Part shown: piece by piece, positions 41,102-51,991 of the stretch
Layout: each line of letters starts with the position of its first letter
How positions within the stretch are numbered: the stretch's first letter is position 1
From: Favolaschia claudopus
Lineage: Eukaryota > Basidiomycota > Agaricomycetes > Agaricales > Mycenaceae
Length of the DNA: 64,000 nt
Reading direction: 5' to 3'
Assembly (NCBI GenBank): GCA_037176885.1
Contig: JAWWNJ010000084.1
Coordinates: 992,001 to 1,056,000, forward strand
Notes under the pieces: model-generated
What the model saw: only the letters and a program-made list of their open reading frames with translations
The model's database searches: none
What the model was told of the DNA's origin: nothing
Made by a program: the position numbers and the translations under genes

Positions 41102-42960
41102 GCGATCTGTGGGGAAAGTCGAAAATCAAGACACGTTCGGGGAAGTCGTACATGATTTCTTTTCTTGATGATCATACCCGCGGTTCGTGGGTGTATGGTT
41201 GCGGACCGAACTTCGCGACAAGTCGCAGTCCCAATTTGGTAATTGATACTGTCACGTCAGTTTTCATTGAGACATCCTGGGATTGTGTAAATAGCATTGC
41301 AAGAAGGTAATCTACAAACGTACCGGAGCAAAACTTCGAAAAATCAGTTTTCCATGTTTTGCACGGCAATTTCGCGCTTTTGATTGCGGATCACTCGGAC
41401 CGGTGGCTGTGCAGCAGCATCAATGTCGCCTGGTCATTCCCGATTTCTTGGTTATGTAAGAGAGTTCACTTTCACTGTGGGGTCCGGAAGAAGGGGTTCG
41501 GGATTGCAGAGGCAGAATGGCAGAGAAAAACTTGATTAGCTGCCTCAAATTCGTGAGTTTAGTACACACAATTTTGGTTTTTCGCTGTTCAAATTTCGCG
41601 TTTTGTAACCCTAAGTTAGGAGTACCTCCGATTCCTCTGAAATAAAAATTTCACCTATAAACCATACCCTAGTTCCTGCTAAATCTCGAATCCCGAAGGA
41701 CTTTGAGCAAAATTACGACTGGTCATGAAGTTTTGGCCGCAACCATACTTCTTGAACAAGAAGAGCGAAGCCTTTGCCGCCTTCAAGGCATGACTGGCTG
41801 CTGTACAGCGCCAATCCGGTGGTTATCTCCTCATCGAGTTCCACACGGACAACGGGGGTGAGTTCCTTACAATGGAATTCATTTCGTTTATGGAGGAGAA
41901 CGGTATCCTTTGGACTCTTACGGCCGCACACACCCCGCAGCAAAATGCGCGCAGCGAGCGTCTATGGCATACTCTTATTAGCCGCGCTCGTACCTTTCTC
42001 ATCGACGCTGGGCTGCCCCTCTCCTTCTGGGGTCTAGCCGTCCAGTATTCAAACTGGATTCGATGGCGCTTGCCCACCAAACCATTGGGCGATGCTACTC
42101 CGTGTGATGTCTGGCCTGGTCCAGTATCTAATTGGGCCGAGTTCCATCCATTCGGTTGCTTGGCATGGGTCTACGACCATACGCCCAACTCGAAAATAGA
42201 TGCGACCGGGCTACCTGGGATTTATGTTGGTGTTGACGAGGTTCGGAATGCTTACAAGGTCTACGTCCCTAATCAGAGGAAGGTGTTACATTCACCACAC
42301 GTAAAATTTGACGACTTGACGATGGGCGACAAGTTATTCAAGTCTACGTCGCCAAAGGGGGAGTCATACGATCATGATTCATTTACCCCCTCCTCTCTTT
42401 TCGACTCTGACCTCGACGACGACCAGCCCGATCCTCATCCCGACATTGCTCAGCCCGAGCCCGAGCTCCCTCCTGCACCTCCAAAACGCCGAAATCCTCG
42501 AGCTCCCACCATTCCTACTCCTCTCCTCACTCGCTCTGCCGCCGCTGCCGAAGCCGCCGCTGGAGCTGAGCAACCTCCTCCAAGTCCACCTTCCCCGCTC
42601 ACTCCGTTACCTGACGATGAGCCGGAAGAAGTGGCGCTCCCGGTCATTCTACAGGCCGGTGATTTGCCTACAAATTATAAACAGGCAATCAACTCACCAG
42701 ATGTCAACGAATGGGAACAGGCAATGGAGTACGAGCATAACCAGCTAATAGCTATGGGTACGTTTAAACTCGTCCCATACCCGCGCAACGAGAAGGTCAT
42801 AGGTTCTCAATGGGTATATGCCCACAAGAAGGACCCCCTCTCGGGTCACATTCGCGACTACCGCGCTCGGGTTGTTGCGCTCGGAAATCATCAACGCCCC
42901 GGCATTGATTTTATCGATGCTTCCTCCCCTACCGTTCACACATCGAATCTGTTCTCGGGA
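41102..42960 (+). pseudogene. Copia integrase and start of RT, split by MITE
   Basis: The integrase core starts SDLWGKSKIKTRSGKSYMIS, is interrupted at 41,195 by a 552-bp MITE and resumes at 41,748 in the same frame (GSWVY/FLNKKSEAFAAF). A TGA at 41,791 replaces the conserved Trp of this region. Further on: FHTDNGGEFLTMEF and TPQQNARSERLWHT (Asp and Glu of the catalytic triad), a Pro/Ser-rich linker, then RT (EWEQAMEYEHNQLIAMGTFK, VIGSQWVYAHKKD). A frameshift near 42,945 ends this frame. Confidence 0.85.
41196..41747. mobile_element. TA-flanked MITE in copia integrase
   Basis: The terminal inverted repeats start TGGTTGCGG at 41,196 and end CCGCAACCA at 41,745, and TA occurs at both ends (41,194-41,195 and 41,746-41,747). 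Removing it restores the integrase frame. No transposase is encoded. Confidence 0.82.
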
Positions 42961-44252
42961 TAGCGACTATTGCGGCGATGCTGGATTGGGAGATCCACGT
43001 AATCGACGTTAAGTGAGCATTCCTAAACAGTCCTGTCAAGGACGACGACTTCATCTACGTCCGTCCTCCGCCCGGTATCACCTATCCAGGCAAAGAAGGT
43101 TGGATCTGGCGACTCCTCAAGGGTCTCTATGGTCTACGTCAAGCCGGACTACTGTGGTACGACACATTGGTCCGCATTCTCACCTCTCTCGGCTTCTCCA
43201 TCTGTGTATGCGACCCATGCGTTTTTATTCGCCGCCGGAAGGACGAAATTGTTATCCTGGCTGCCCATGTCGACGACCTCGCTCTCTTTGGCAACTCTAA
43301 GCCCGCCATCTTAGCGTTCAAGGTCGAATTTACCAAGCACTTCCAGATCTCTGACAAAGGGGAGATTTCGGAGTTTTTGGGCATGACAGTGAGACGCGAC
43401 CGCAAGTTGCGTACCATTTCGTTCTCCCAGCAGGGTTACATCCACACCATTCTCAAGCGCTACCGCTTCGAGAACGCTAACACTCGTGCAACCCCGATGG
43501 AAACCAAACCCCTTCGACGTGAAGATTGCCCCGCAGTCGACTCGTCGGATTGGCACGACATGCAGAGTATTCCTTACGCGGAAGCGAACGGTTCACTCAT
43601 GCATCTCCTTAAAACACGCCCTGACATTGCTCGTGCTCTTCAGCAGACTTCACAGTTTATGAAGAACCCCGGCCGTCCGCATTGGATTGCCCTCCAGCAC
43701 ATCTTCAAGTACCTCCGTGGTACTTCGGACTACGAGCTCGTCCTGGGCGGGTCCGGATTCTCACCCGACCTCTTCCACGCTTACACCGACTCCAATTTCG
43801 TCGATAACCCCGAAGAAAACGGTTTCTCTGTCTCGGGAGGCGCTCTTTTCATCGGGAACTCCTGTTTCCATTGGTGGGCGCGTCGTCAAACCGCTGTTGG
43901 AGGCGCTACAGGTGCCGCTGAATATTTCGCCGCCTACACTTGCGCCAACGAGGTCGTCTGGTTCCGACAACTTCTCGGTGAACTTGGTTTTGCCCCCACT
44001 CGCCCTACGGATTTCCGTGTCGACTCAAACAGTGGATTGTCCACCATGAGCAACTCCAATGTGACACAAGGCAACAAGTACTTCAAAATCAAGTACCATT
44101 CGTTGCGCGACGCCGTCAAAACCAAGTCCATCGCGCCTGTCCGCGTCGAATCGCGAGACAATCTCGCTGATATCTTCACCAAAGGCCTTACTCGTGAGGT
44201 TCATCGCCACGCGACTGCACGTCTCGGCCTTCGTCCAGCAAATACTCGCTGA
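42961..44252 (+). pseudogene. Copia RT and RNase H
   Basis: Begins in a shifted frame (VLGIATIAAMLDWEIHVIDV), has a TGA at 43,014 where copia RT normally reads K-T/R-A-F-L, then an intact run to 44,252: GWIWRLLKGLYGLRQAGLLW, active site AHVDDLALFG (about 43,270), FLGMTVRRD, and RNase H with AYTDSNFVDNPEEN, GATGAAEYFAAYTCANEVVW and the closing NLADIFTKGL. Most residues typical of an active enzyme remain, but the upstream stops prevent translation from gag. Confidence 0.88.
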
Positions 44253-44260
44253 GGGGGAGT

Positions 44261-44628
44261 GTCGGTATACTGTAATTTCACACTTACATTCCCTTAGTTC
44301 CAGCTCGTAGTTTAGCTATACGGTCATTTAGTTATCTCCGTTCGGACACTGTATATAGTCACTCGGTCACACTACCGTTCCTCAGTCTTTTCTCCGACGA
44401 CTGAGGTACGGTTTTATATCTACTCTACATACATTGTACTTGTCGGCCTGCAGCTCTTGTCGCACCCTCGCCATTACCGGCTCGTGCTGACGACTAGGCT
44501 GCAGGTGAGTTTAATAGAGTCTTTTCTCCGACGACTGAGCTCTTGTCGCGCCCTCGCCATTACCGGCTCGTGCTGACGACTACGCTGCAGTTCGTCGTAT
44601 CTCGCGTCTGCGCCATACGATACTCAAA
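44261..44628 (+). repeat. 3' LTR of copia element with internal duplication
   Basis: Contains the CTCTTGTCGC…GCTGCAG segment and AGTCTTTTCTCCGACGACTG twice, joined by GTGAGTTTAATAG. This explains the 85-bp excess over the 5' LTR. Confidence 0.85.
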
Positions 44629-45635
44629 TCCAGCTCGGATGACGACAAGAAAAAGAAAAATTCTGCGAAGACTCCTCGCAGACATCCCGACGAGTCGGAC
44701 AGCAAGCATCGCCGCCGCCGACGTCGAAACTCGCGGCGTAACCACCACTCGCATGGGCGCCGCGATAAACGACATCTCATTGAGCCCGGTGATCCCACTA
44801 TGGCTGGGCTGCCGGCGAAGCATCTCAGAAAATGGCGCCGCAGTCTGCACCATTTCTACAAGCGGTTCTTGAAGGATACATTGGGGAAGAAATCCGCAAT
44901 GTCTTCTGTGTTCGATGAGAACAAGAACCTCAAATTTCCCGTTCCGCCCTCGTACAACGGGTCGGCGGATATTGTGAAATTCGACGAGCACATTCTAGCA
45001 ATGGGCCGTTGGCTGGAACTCATGGGTTTGGGTGGTAAGAAGAACGACCACAAACGAGTTCTTACTCACGGATTTTATTTATCCGGAGCTGCTAAAGACT
45101 GGTACGAGACTCAAGTAGTTGGCTTGTACCGTGTTCAAGAAAAATGGACATACGAGGAGGTCGTTCTCGGCCTGTTCGATCGTTTCATTAATACTGCGAG
45201 CGTTCAGAAGTCAACAGATTTATTCTGGACAGCTCGATACTCGTCAGAAATGGGTATAGTCGGATATTACAACCAGCTCATGACTGCTGCGAGACGTATG
45301 GTCAAACGACCCGACTCGTATACCTTCAAAACTCAATTTATGTCCCACATGCCCTCAGCGATGTTTAATTCACTAACTGAGCGCAATGTAACCGCTGAAT
45401 ACAGCAGCATCAAGGAGATTCTTGACTGTGCGGTGAATTACGAATGGCACCAATCCATTCGGGAACGCAATGCTGAGAAGCGACGTTCTCAACCGCGAAC
45501 TACTGAATCATCAACTAAACGAGAGAGTGGGTCTAAAGACGCACCTCGTATGGCAGTTGGCCATCGCGATGTGACGAAGCGCTACCGTTTCGTCAAACAC
45601 GAACCTCTGCGGAACGAGCAGAGAAAGGGAGACTA
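44629..45635 (+). pseudogene. gag: Gypsy gag, part 2 (capsid domain)
   Basis: Resumes the frame of 37,606-39,575 directly at the TCCAG duplication: a Lys/Arg/Asp/Ser stretch, then a retrotransposon capsid domain (VPPSYNGSADIVKFDEHILA; LSGAAKDWYETQVV; DRFINTASVQKSTDLFW; QLMTAARRMVKRPDSYTF). The frame is interrupted again at 45,635 by a TA-flanked MITE, where readthrough gives a false stop at 45,658. Confidence 0.85.
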
Positions 45636-45801
45636 CAGTCGAAGCTGTCATAACCCATAGGCCTCGGTTAGGTCAGAAAGGTATGGGGTATGGCAGATTT
45701 ATGGGTTATCCCAGCCAAAGGTCAGTCAAAATCCCCGAGAAATGTATGGGTTAAGGCAGATTATGGGTTACGAGAGCTATGGGTTATGACAGCTTTGACT
45801 G
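45636..45801. mobile_element. TA-flanked MITE with CAGT termini in gypsy gag
   Basis: 166 bp. The termini CAGTCGAAGCTGTCATAACC and complement begin CAGT, like Tc1/mariner elements. TA at 45,634-45,635 and 45,802-45,803. The ATGGGTTA motif recurs inside. Excising it together with one TA reconnects gag in frame. Confidence 0.87.
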
Positions 45802-46746
45802 TATCGTCCCAACTCTGCAAGAATTATTCCCAAGGACGAATCACGACATGAACGTCGTGATGGGGGAGGAAATGGGAATGAATCGAAAGTTCGGCCGTAT
45901 CCCAAGCCTCAACAAGGGTCTAAACCTCCTGCACCAAAGACGGGCAAGGGGAAATGCTACAGCTGTGGTGGCGATGACTATAGCACCGATCCTGTTTGTC
46001 CAAATAATAAAACTCGCGCACCTATATTGTATAATGGGCGCGAGGTTGTTGACGATAATGAGGACGAAGAGTCCAAGCCGTCAACATGGTCGGAGTCGAA
46101 ACAGACCTCGGGAGATGCTACCGAGCAGTTCAAGCACATAGCTGAGAGCTCGGATATTGAAGATGTTGAGAATGTTGACGGTGAGCAGTACGAATCTGAG
46201 TACACGCTGGAAGAATGCAGCGAGTATTCAGAGTACGACGATGATGAGCGGTGTTTCCACCTCATCGAGGAGGATGACGATGCTCCTGAATTAGAGTCAG
46301 TCTCTGATTCTGATGAAGAATCCGACGACTGGTGCTCAGACTCGGAATTTGAGTCTATCGCAGAGCCTGCAGCTCAACCTGAGCTGCTGGTACCACCAAT
46401 ATTGAAGAATAAACCAAAATCTAAACGAAGGGAGCTTACCCTCGAAGAATTGGGATTATTTGGTGTGTGCGACGATTATTCTGATGACGAGTTCGTGTCA
46501 GAAGAGGACGTCGACAAGTTGGCCAAGGAAATAGCAACTTGTTTGATGGAAACGGGAGACCCTGAGGCGGTGGTTGAATATTTCGCCGCAGGCCGTGAGC
46601 AGGATACGCAGGATTCTGGCTCCCAGAATGGTCGGAAACGCGGGGTTTATCTCAGAAAATCGAAAGAGGTACGCCCAAGACCTGCGCGGACAAAGTCGGA
46701 GAACTTCTGCTTGACCGCATACGTGAACGTCAACGGCAAACTGTGA
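45802..46746 (+). pseudogene. gag: Gypsy gag, part 3 (zinc-knuckle-like and acidic tail)
   Basis: Continues the frame after the MITE: a Gly/Lys/Pro-rich stretch, a Cys cluster CYSCGGDDYSTDPVC that lacks the usual His of a CCHC knuckle, and then about 200 very acidic residues (EDEESKPSTWSESKQTS to DDYSDDEFVSEEDVDKLAK). It ends FCLTAYVNVNGKL at a TGA (46,744), which looks like the first strand of a retropepsin cut off before its D-S/T-G motif. So pol is missing, probably removed by the element or junction starting at 46,742. Confidence 0.8.
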
Positions 46747-46971
46747 CGGGTACATATAATTATATACTTACTTACACGTTTGATACCTTATATTCTGCTT
46801 GTCATCATTACATATTATTATCTTTACTTTGCAATCTACCATGATGTGTGAAGACTAAGATACCTCTACGCTGCGAACCACAGCTCTCTCGATTAGACCC
46901 CCTGCTTGCCTGAACACGCGTCTAACTGTTCCATGGCCCCGGTGTTGCAGGGGCTCCGACCGCGGGTAACA
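46742..46971. repeat. Possible solo or partial LTR
   Basis: Starts TGTGACGGGTACATATAATTATAT exactly where the gypsy protease is cut (first 20 bases TGTGACGGGTACATATAATT) and a candidate end GGTAACA lies at 46,965-46,971. No matching target duplication (CAAAC versus CGGTC), so the assignment is tentative. Confidence 0.3.
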
Positions 46972-47995
46972 CGGTCCCTCGTCGATGGGACACAACGATG
47001 GTGAGCGCTCTCGACGCGCTCGTCCCTCAACTCACGACCTCTGCGCCTCAATAGCGCAGGTCACCCTCTTTCCCCACTCCCAAGAAGCCGCCGAAACGAC
47101 TCGCATCACAATGGAGCCCACCGCGAGGGCTTCCGGGAGGAGGAAAGAAAATACTAAGTCTCACCCAGCGCTGAGTCGAGTTCCTCGACTCTTGTAGCTG
47201 CTTACGGGTGAGACTGGGGACGAAGAGGACCTTGCAACAACCTGGGCTGGGCCGGTTGGAGACGCGTTGGAAGGAATGGGGGGCGCGGGGCGCCCGACTC
47301 CAACCCGACTCGATGAGCTGGCACATCGGGTTTATCGGATTTACTCGGAGCAGCGGTTGTCACTGGGTGACTCCCCCTCCTCCTCTCTATCTTTCTTCTA
47401 CTGGCTAGGTGTTCGTACGCGCGAGCCGCATGCTCTTCACGGTTCGTCTGCCGTCGGCGCAAGCGCCGCCAACTGCGTCGACGGACGTCACGTAGCACGA
47501 CGCCGACAGTCCCACGCCGTGACAATCTGTTCCTCCACCACTACCTCCGACGCTGGCGATGGCTGCCTTTGGGCTCACCTGCTGGCGGTCTCCATCTTGA
47601 AGTGTTTCACCAAACTCCTGGAACATTCAAGAATTCTTATCTGGGTGGAGGAAGATTATGCGCCGCGCGCGACTGGCTTATAAGTTATTCCTTCGGTCGT
47701 CTTTGTCTGGAGGACTTCGATAACGGGGGGGGGGCGACCCCTCCTCTTTGTTCATCAAAACCTTTCCTCTGTGGACGTCAAGCCGTGCAACGGGTGAAGG
47801 CCGGAATCGCTGGCGTACGTCTCGGTAGCACCAAGCGCTGTTTTTACGGCTGCGGGTGTCACTCCGTTTGGCGATTCCGTGACTGGAGAATGGAATAGAT
47901 TCAGCGGGGACTTGGGAAGGTTTGGATTGGATTGGAGAAGTTTTGAGTCGGAAGGAAATGAGGCTCTGGTACACTACGGACGGTACTTGTCAGAT

Positions 47996-48038
47996 CGGAG
48001 GAAGCGCTGACACTACGGTGTGTGGCCGCATACCTCCG
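47996..48038 (+). ncRNA. Hairpin motif, copy 1
   Basis: Stem TCGGAGG / CCTCCGA (one extra pair beyond the stated ends) encloses AAGCGCTGAC, an inner stem ACAC / GTGT and GGCCGCATA. Compare copies 2-4. Whether it is transcribed is unknown. Confidence 0.4.
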
Positions 48039-48253
48039 ACGCACGACCTTCGTGAGTGGGGGGCTGGACTTCCGGCGAGCCGAGTAGAAGTCGCATTCGC
48101 TGCTGCTGGTAATTTCACGCGCAGACTTCTTGTCGACGCGATCGGGATGCCGTCGTTGACCCAAACTTCGAACGCCATCGTCGATACTGTCCCGACTTGA
48201 AGCTCACTGGGTCGGGGGGCGAAGGTTCCACGAGTCGACTGGAAAGATATCAA

Positions 48254-48300
48254 GTCGGGGGAAGCGCTGACGCAGCGTGGTATGGCTGCATACCCTCGAC
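48254..48300 (+). ncRNA. Hairpin motif, copy 2
   Basis: Stem GTCGGGGG / CCCTCGAC (8 pairs, one G-T) around AAGCGCTGAC, inner ACGC / GCGT and GGCTGCATA. Confidence 0.4.
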
Positions 48301-48718
48301 GTTCGGAGTAACCGAATTGACGCTCAAGGTTGGGTTACACGTCCCAGTCGACCTTCTCGGCGTGGGTGCGTACAGTGTCGGAGAGGTCGCGAGCGGGGGG
48401 CGGATGACTCTGGAGTCAGTATATGGGGATTTGATGCGCTTCAATTCAGCCTGCGGATCGAAAGTCAACGACGCACCTCGGATTTGTACCGAATTGCTGA
48501 GACTTTGGGGAGATCTCTTCGTGTGCGGCATGTATAGTCCTGCAGGCCGTCACTGACCGGCACTGGCGCTCACCTTGAGAGAGATGGAGCGCCGTCGGAC
48601 GCGGCCGTCGCTGAAGAGAGATAAACCCTAGTGATCTGGCGACGCGCTGCGGAGATCGGAAGGACTTTGACTTTGGACGTTGAAATGGATTGGGCGATAT
48701 TCGGATGAGTCGCGAGCA

Positions 48719-48752
48719 CGAGGAAGCGCTGACCGTTCAGCTGCATGCCTCG
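48719..48752 (+). ncRNA. Hairpin motif, copy 3 (shortened)
   Basis: Stem CGAGG / CCTCG around AAGCGCTGAC and CTGCATG; the inner part is shorter and could pair as CTGA / TCAG. Confidence 0.35.
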
Positions 48753-49347
48753 GTTCTTTAGATATAGGTGTATGGGGGGGTTGAATGAATGTTCACGCAA
48801 GAATGGGATTTGAGAGAGAATTTTGGATTGATGAAGATACTACTACTTCGAAGGAACGAAACGTCGAGGGCGGCGTAACTTCAAGTGTCGTCAGCTAACT
48901 CTTCGCGAGATATAGCGGCGGGAAACGTACGCCGGTTCTCTTAGATGATCTTTGCTTCTTTCACGATCCTCCGCCCTTGCCATATTCCACCGATCACCAC
49001 CCTCCTTCGTTTCGTCCATCGAGTGAATCAGAACGCTCCTCCGATCCGCCTGTGACACGTTGTCGGGGATGGAAATCTACAAGAGGAGTATGCGACGTAC
49101 CTCACAATCCCTCGCCCTGTGGACTTTGATGGCGTAAATCGCGGGTGCTGAATGTGTAGAATGGGGGGCAGCGTACGACTTGAGGGTTCATACGGTTGTT
49201 ATTGTGCTTGGAAATGAAAGTGGCGGGACGCACCTGAATTCCGATCCTTCGCGCTTTCGTTCCTTTCGATCGTGGTTTTGGGATAGCTTGCGAATGTCTG
49301 TCCTACTTGAAGTGATGGAAAACCCTCGGGTTTTGGAGCCACCTTCA

Positions 49348-49392
49348 GACGAGGAAGCGCTGACGCTTCGCGTCTGGCAGCATGCCTCCGTC
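49348..49392 (+). ncRNA. Hairpin motif, copy 4
   Basis: Stem GACGAGG / CCTCCGTC (7 pairs, one bulged C) around AAGCGCTGAC, inner ACGC / GCGT and GGCAGCATG. Confidence 0.4.
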
Positions 49393-51840
49393 GGCTTGGA
49401 TCTAAATGCTTCTCTTTCCAGAGTCGCGTTAGCGAAATCATTAGGAAGGGGCGGCGACTCACGGATTCCCTGCCTCACAACCGCGTTCTGCCGCTGCGTC
49501 GGGGCAGCTTCAACGGGACGCCGCATCTCTCCGGATCTGCTGGTGGCGCGTCGTTGGGGATGGAAACCCACAAGCAAAGCACACGGGAGTCAATTGTACT
49601 CCCTCCCCTGCATGCGTAGCTTCTGCACAGGTCGCGTTGTAAGGGAGAAATATCTAGTGAAACGAATTGACGTACCTTGAGTTTCCTGAACACTCAGCTT
49701 CCACCTCTCCGTCTTCATGCGGCGAATCCCAAGCAGGTTTGCTTGGGAAGCGCGGCCGAGCGGAGTCGTCAATGGGGGGCAGCAACTGCGAGGAAGAGGA
49801 CTTGATGGGGAACTGCCTAACCTGGGGAGCAGCGCAAGACTTCAAGTCGTTGTTAGCGCACTCGACGCAGGATATAGATTCGTACGACGTAGCTCCAATC
49901 TACTTGTCCCCTCGCGCGCTCCTCCCTTCCAACCTCCCACCGATTTCATCGTGCTTCGCCAATTGCCTTCTTCTGCTCAACGCGTCAGCTCTGCCCGTAT
50001 GAGGTGTGTCGTTCGCTCGTCGCCTCCTTCATTGGGGGGCGGAAATGAGCTTGAGCGAACGCGGAAGATGTGAAGATTTGGTGGATGGACGTCATTTGAG
50101 CACGGAAGTGAACGTTCTGCTTTCGGCGCTGGAAGTCCCTCGTGAGGATTCGTCCCATGAGTGTCTGCCTCAGCTGCGTCAGCAGAAGAGGGGATTGAAA
50201 CCAATCCTGCGACGTACCGGAATCCTCCGCGAGCCAGATTCCTCGCGACTGGGGGGCATATTCATATCGCCCGGATGGCTGGTGCTACCCGTCGTTCGTC
50301 GTTGAAAAAGGGGTGATCCAGCGTTCGATTGAAAGTCGGAGGGACTGTAGCGAGACTTTGTGAGAGAGATTTGGAGGGATCGAGAGATGCAGCGGATCGG
50401 GTTTCGGATCCGATACGCCGAACGCTTCACCATCTTCCACCACCAACACGCTCCTCTTCTCCTCCCCTAAAGGCTCGCTCGTTCTTTCAATATAATCATT
50501 CACTTCTACCCATTTGATTCCGTATCCGCCCCAAACTTCCGACTCCTTCCTCGACTGCAGCTTTGACGACCCCACAACGTCTTCAAGTTTCAGCCTTCAA
50601 TTCCCTGTTTTCTTCACTGCCCGCCCCAGGCCGACGACGCAGCGCGTCCACTCGGTCCCTGCATTGACTACGACTACAAAGCGCCGACGGTACGCCGTCA
50701 GGGCTGCTGGTAGTCGCCTTTTTGTCGTCCGTCTCTCCTCGTTCCCCGCTTTGACGACAACACCGCGTCCCTCCCGCGTTGACTTCCGCACCCTCCCCAA
50801 GATTCCTGGAATGAGTTGAGGATTTAGGGAGTGCGGCTACTAGTACTGCACGTTTACGCGCTCCATTTCAATCTCGAGGCGTTTGATACGCTGCTGAGGC
50901 TCGAGTTTTGTTGCGATTTTTTTTTTCTCTTCATTGCGCTGTCGCTGGGGGGCTGAGATGGGATCTGGAGCAACAACACAACGAAGACGATACCGTTTCC
51001 AGGATTTCTTCGATCTGGCTGCTATCTGTCTCGCACACTCTTGTGACCGACCTCCTCACCAGTCCTCTCCAACCCCATCGCTCGAGTCGCGAGCGCGTTT
51101 TTGAACGCTGCCTTGCTTCTCGTATCCTGGTCCACACCTGGCGCTAGCGGTACGTCGCCACGGTTCCTTGGCCATCCGCGTCAACTTGCCGTGCTTAAAT
51201 ACGCTAGTCATTCCGCTTTCCATATTCCTTCTTGCTATCAGCTGTGGAGCGCTGCGTGAGACATGCCAATCAGTCTGGCCATTAGCTGCCCCTGCTGTGC
51301 GGATGCTGCCCTTCACTTCCTCGAGGTCTCCTTGTTCTTCACCTGCACGTTTACGTGCTACCATCTATTCCTACGCATTCCGAGCATGCTTGAGGAGGAA
51401 GCTGTGCTTTCACGACACATTCCCAGAGCGACTTGCGAGATTCAAGTCCCTGTCTTATTCACACCGAGCGCGGTTGATCCGCTGCTGGTCTACATTTCAG
51501 TGTTTCCTTGACTTCCGAAGGAGGCGAAGTTAAGGATTTGCATCTGCAGCTTCATTCTACCCCAAGCTGAAGACGCAGATGCAACACTATCCGACATGGG
51601 TCTGTGCGCTAGTCGCTACGTCCTGTGTCTGCTTTCTTCATTATGCTGTCTCTCTCAATTCTATCTACGTACTTACTTACCTACTGGCGGCCACGATCTC
51701 GATGGCCGATGAAGAGCGGTTGCGAGTTCAGGCGGGAAAACACTCACCAGGAGGGTGAATTTTCAAATTTTGCAGACTGTCGAGAAGGAGGTGGGGACGA
51801 CAGATGGGTGCTTGAACCGGGAGTCTGCACGGCAGCTGCA

Positions 51841-51894
51841 GGATCAACTGCGGCGACTACGGGATCAACTGCGGCGACTACGGGATCAGCTGCG
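51841..51894 (+). repeat. 21-bp tandem repeat, 2.6 copies
   Basis: Unit GGATCAACTGCGGCGACTAC plus G, about 90 bp upstream of a TATA box. Probably within the LTR or leader of the gypsy element that follows. Confidence 0.75.
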
Positions 51895-51984
51895 GAACTG
51901 CGGCTGGACTGCGGGCCGCTACAAAAAGGGAAATTCGGAATCGGATTGGCTGAAGCGGCTGGCTGCGGGAACTGCGGAGGCTGG

Positions 51985-51991
51985 GGTATAT
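51985..51991 (+). promoter_or_regulatory. Candidate TATA box of gypsy element 3
   Basis: TATATAA lies about 800 bp before the Gag ATG at 52,786, followed by GC-poor leader sequence. The LTR borders were not identified: the matching 3' LTR is lost because the element is truncated at 56,466. Confidence 0.45.

Larger units (their letters stand above)
39576..44628 (+). mobile_element. Ty1/copia element inserted in gypsy gag
   Basis: LTRs at 39,576-39,858 (283 bp) and 44,261-44,628 (368 bp, with an internal partial duplication), both starting TGTCGGTATACTG and ending TACTCAAA, so the 3' end is not the usual CA. Target duplication TCCAG (39,571-39,575 and 44,629-44,633). GGTTATGGGCACCC follows the 5' LTR (copia-like primer site), and TGAGGGGGAG precedes the 3' LTR. 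The interior encodes a shortened Gag, protease, integrase, RT and RNase H in order, with several lesions and a MITE in integrase. Confidence 0.93.
46972..51777. other. Long stretch without recognisable gene
   Basis: About 4.8 kb with no domain on either strand; all frames are short and none has a recognisable motif. Present are four copies of a conserved hairpin motif (47,996-49,392) and at least nine TGGGGGGC or GGGGGGC boxes on the + strand (near 47,278, 47,727, 48,057, 48,214, 48,395, 49,162, 49,771, 50,034, 50,252, 50,946). It may be an unrecognised non-coding element or decayed LTR-element interior. Confidence 0.45.

Noticed and set aside
46742..46971. Confident LTR call
   Set aside because: TG/CA-type ends and position are suggestive, but there is no second copy and no matching target duplication; kept only as a low-confidence repeat.
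47208..50305. Several 90-170-codon frames on both strands
   Set aside because: Overlapping on both strands, no motifs, and they run through repeated hairpin motifs; treated as non-coding.
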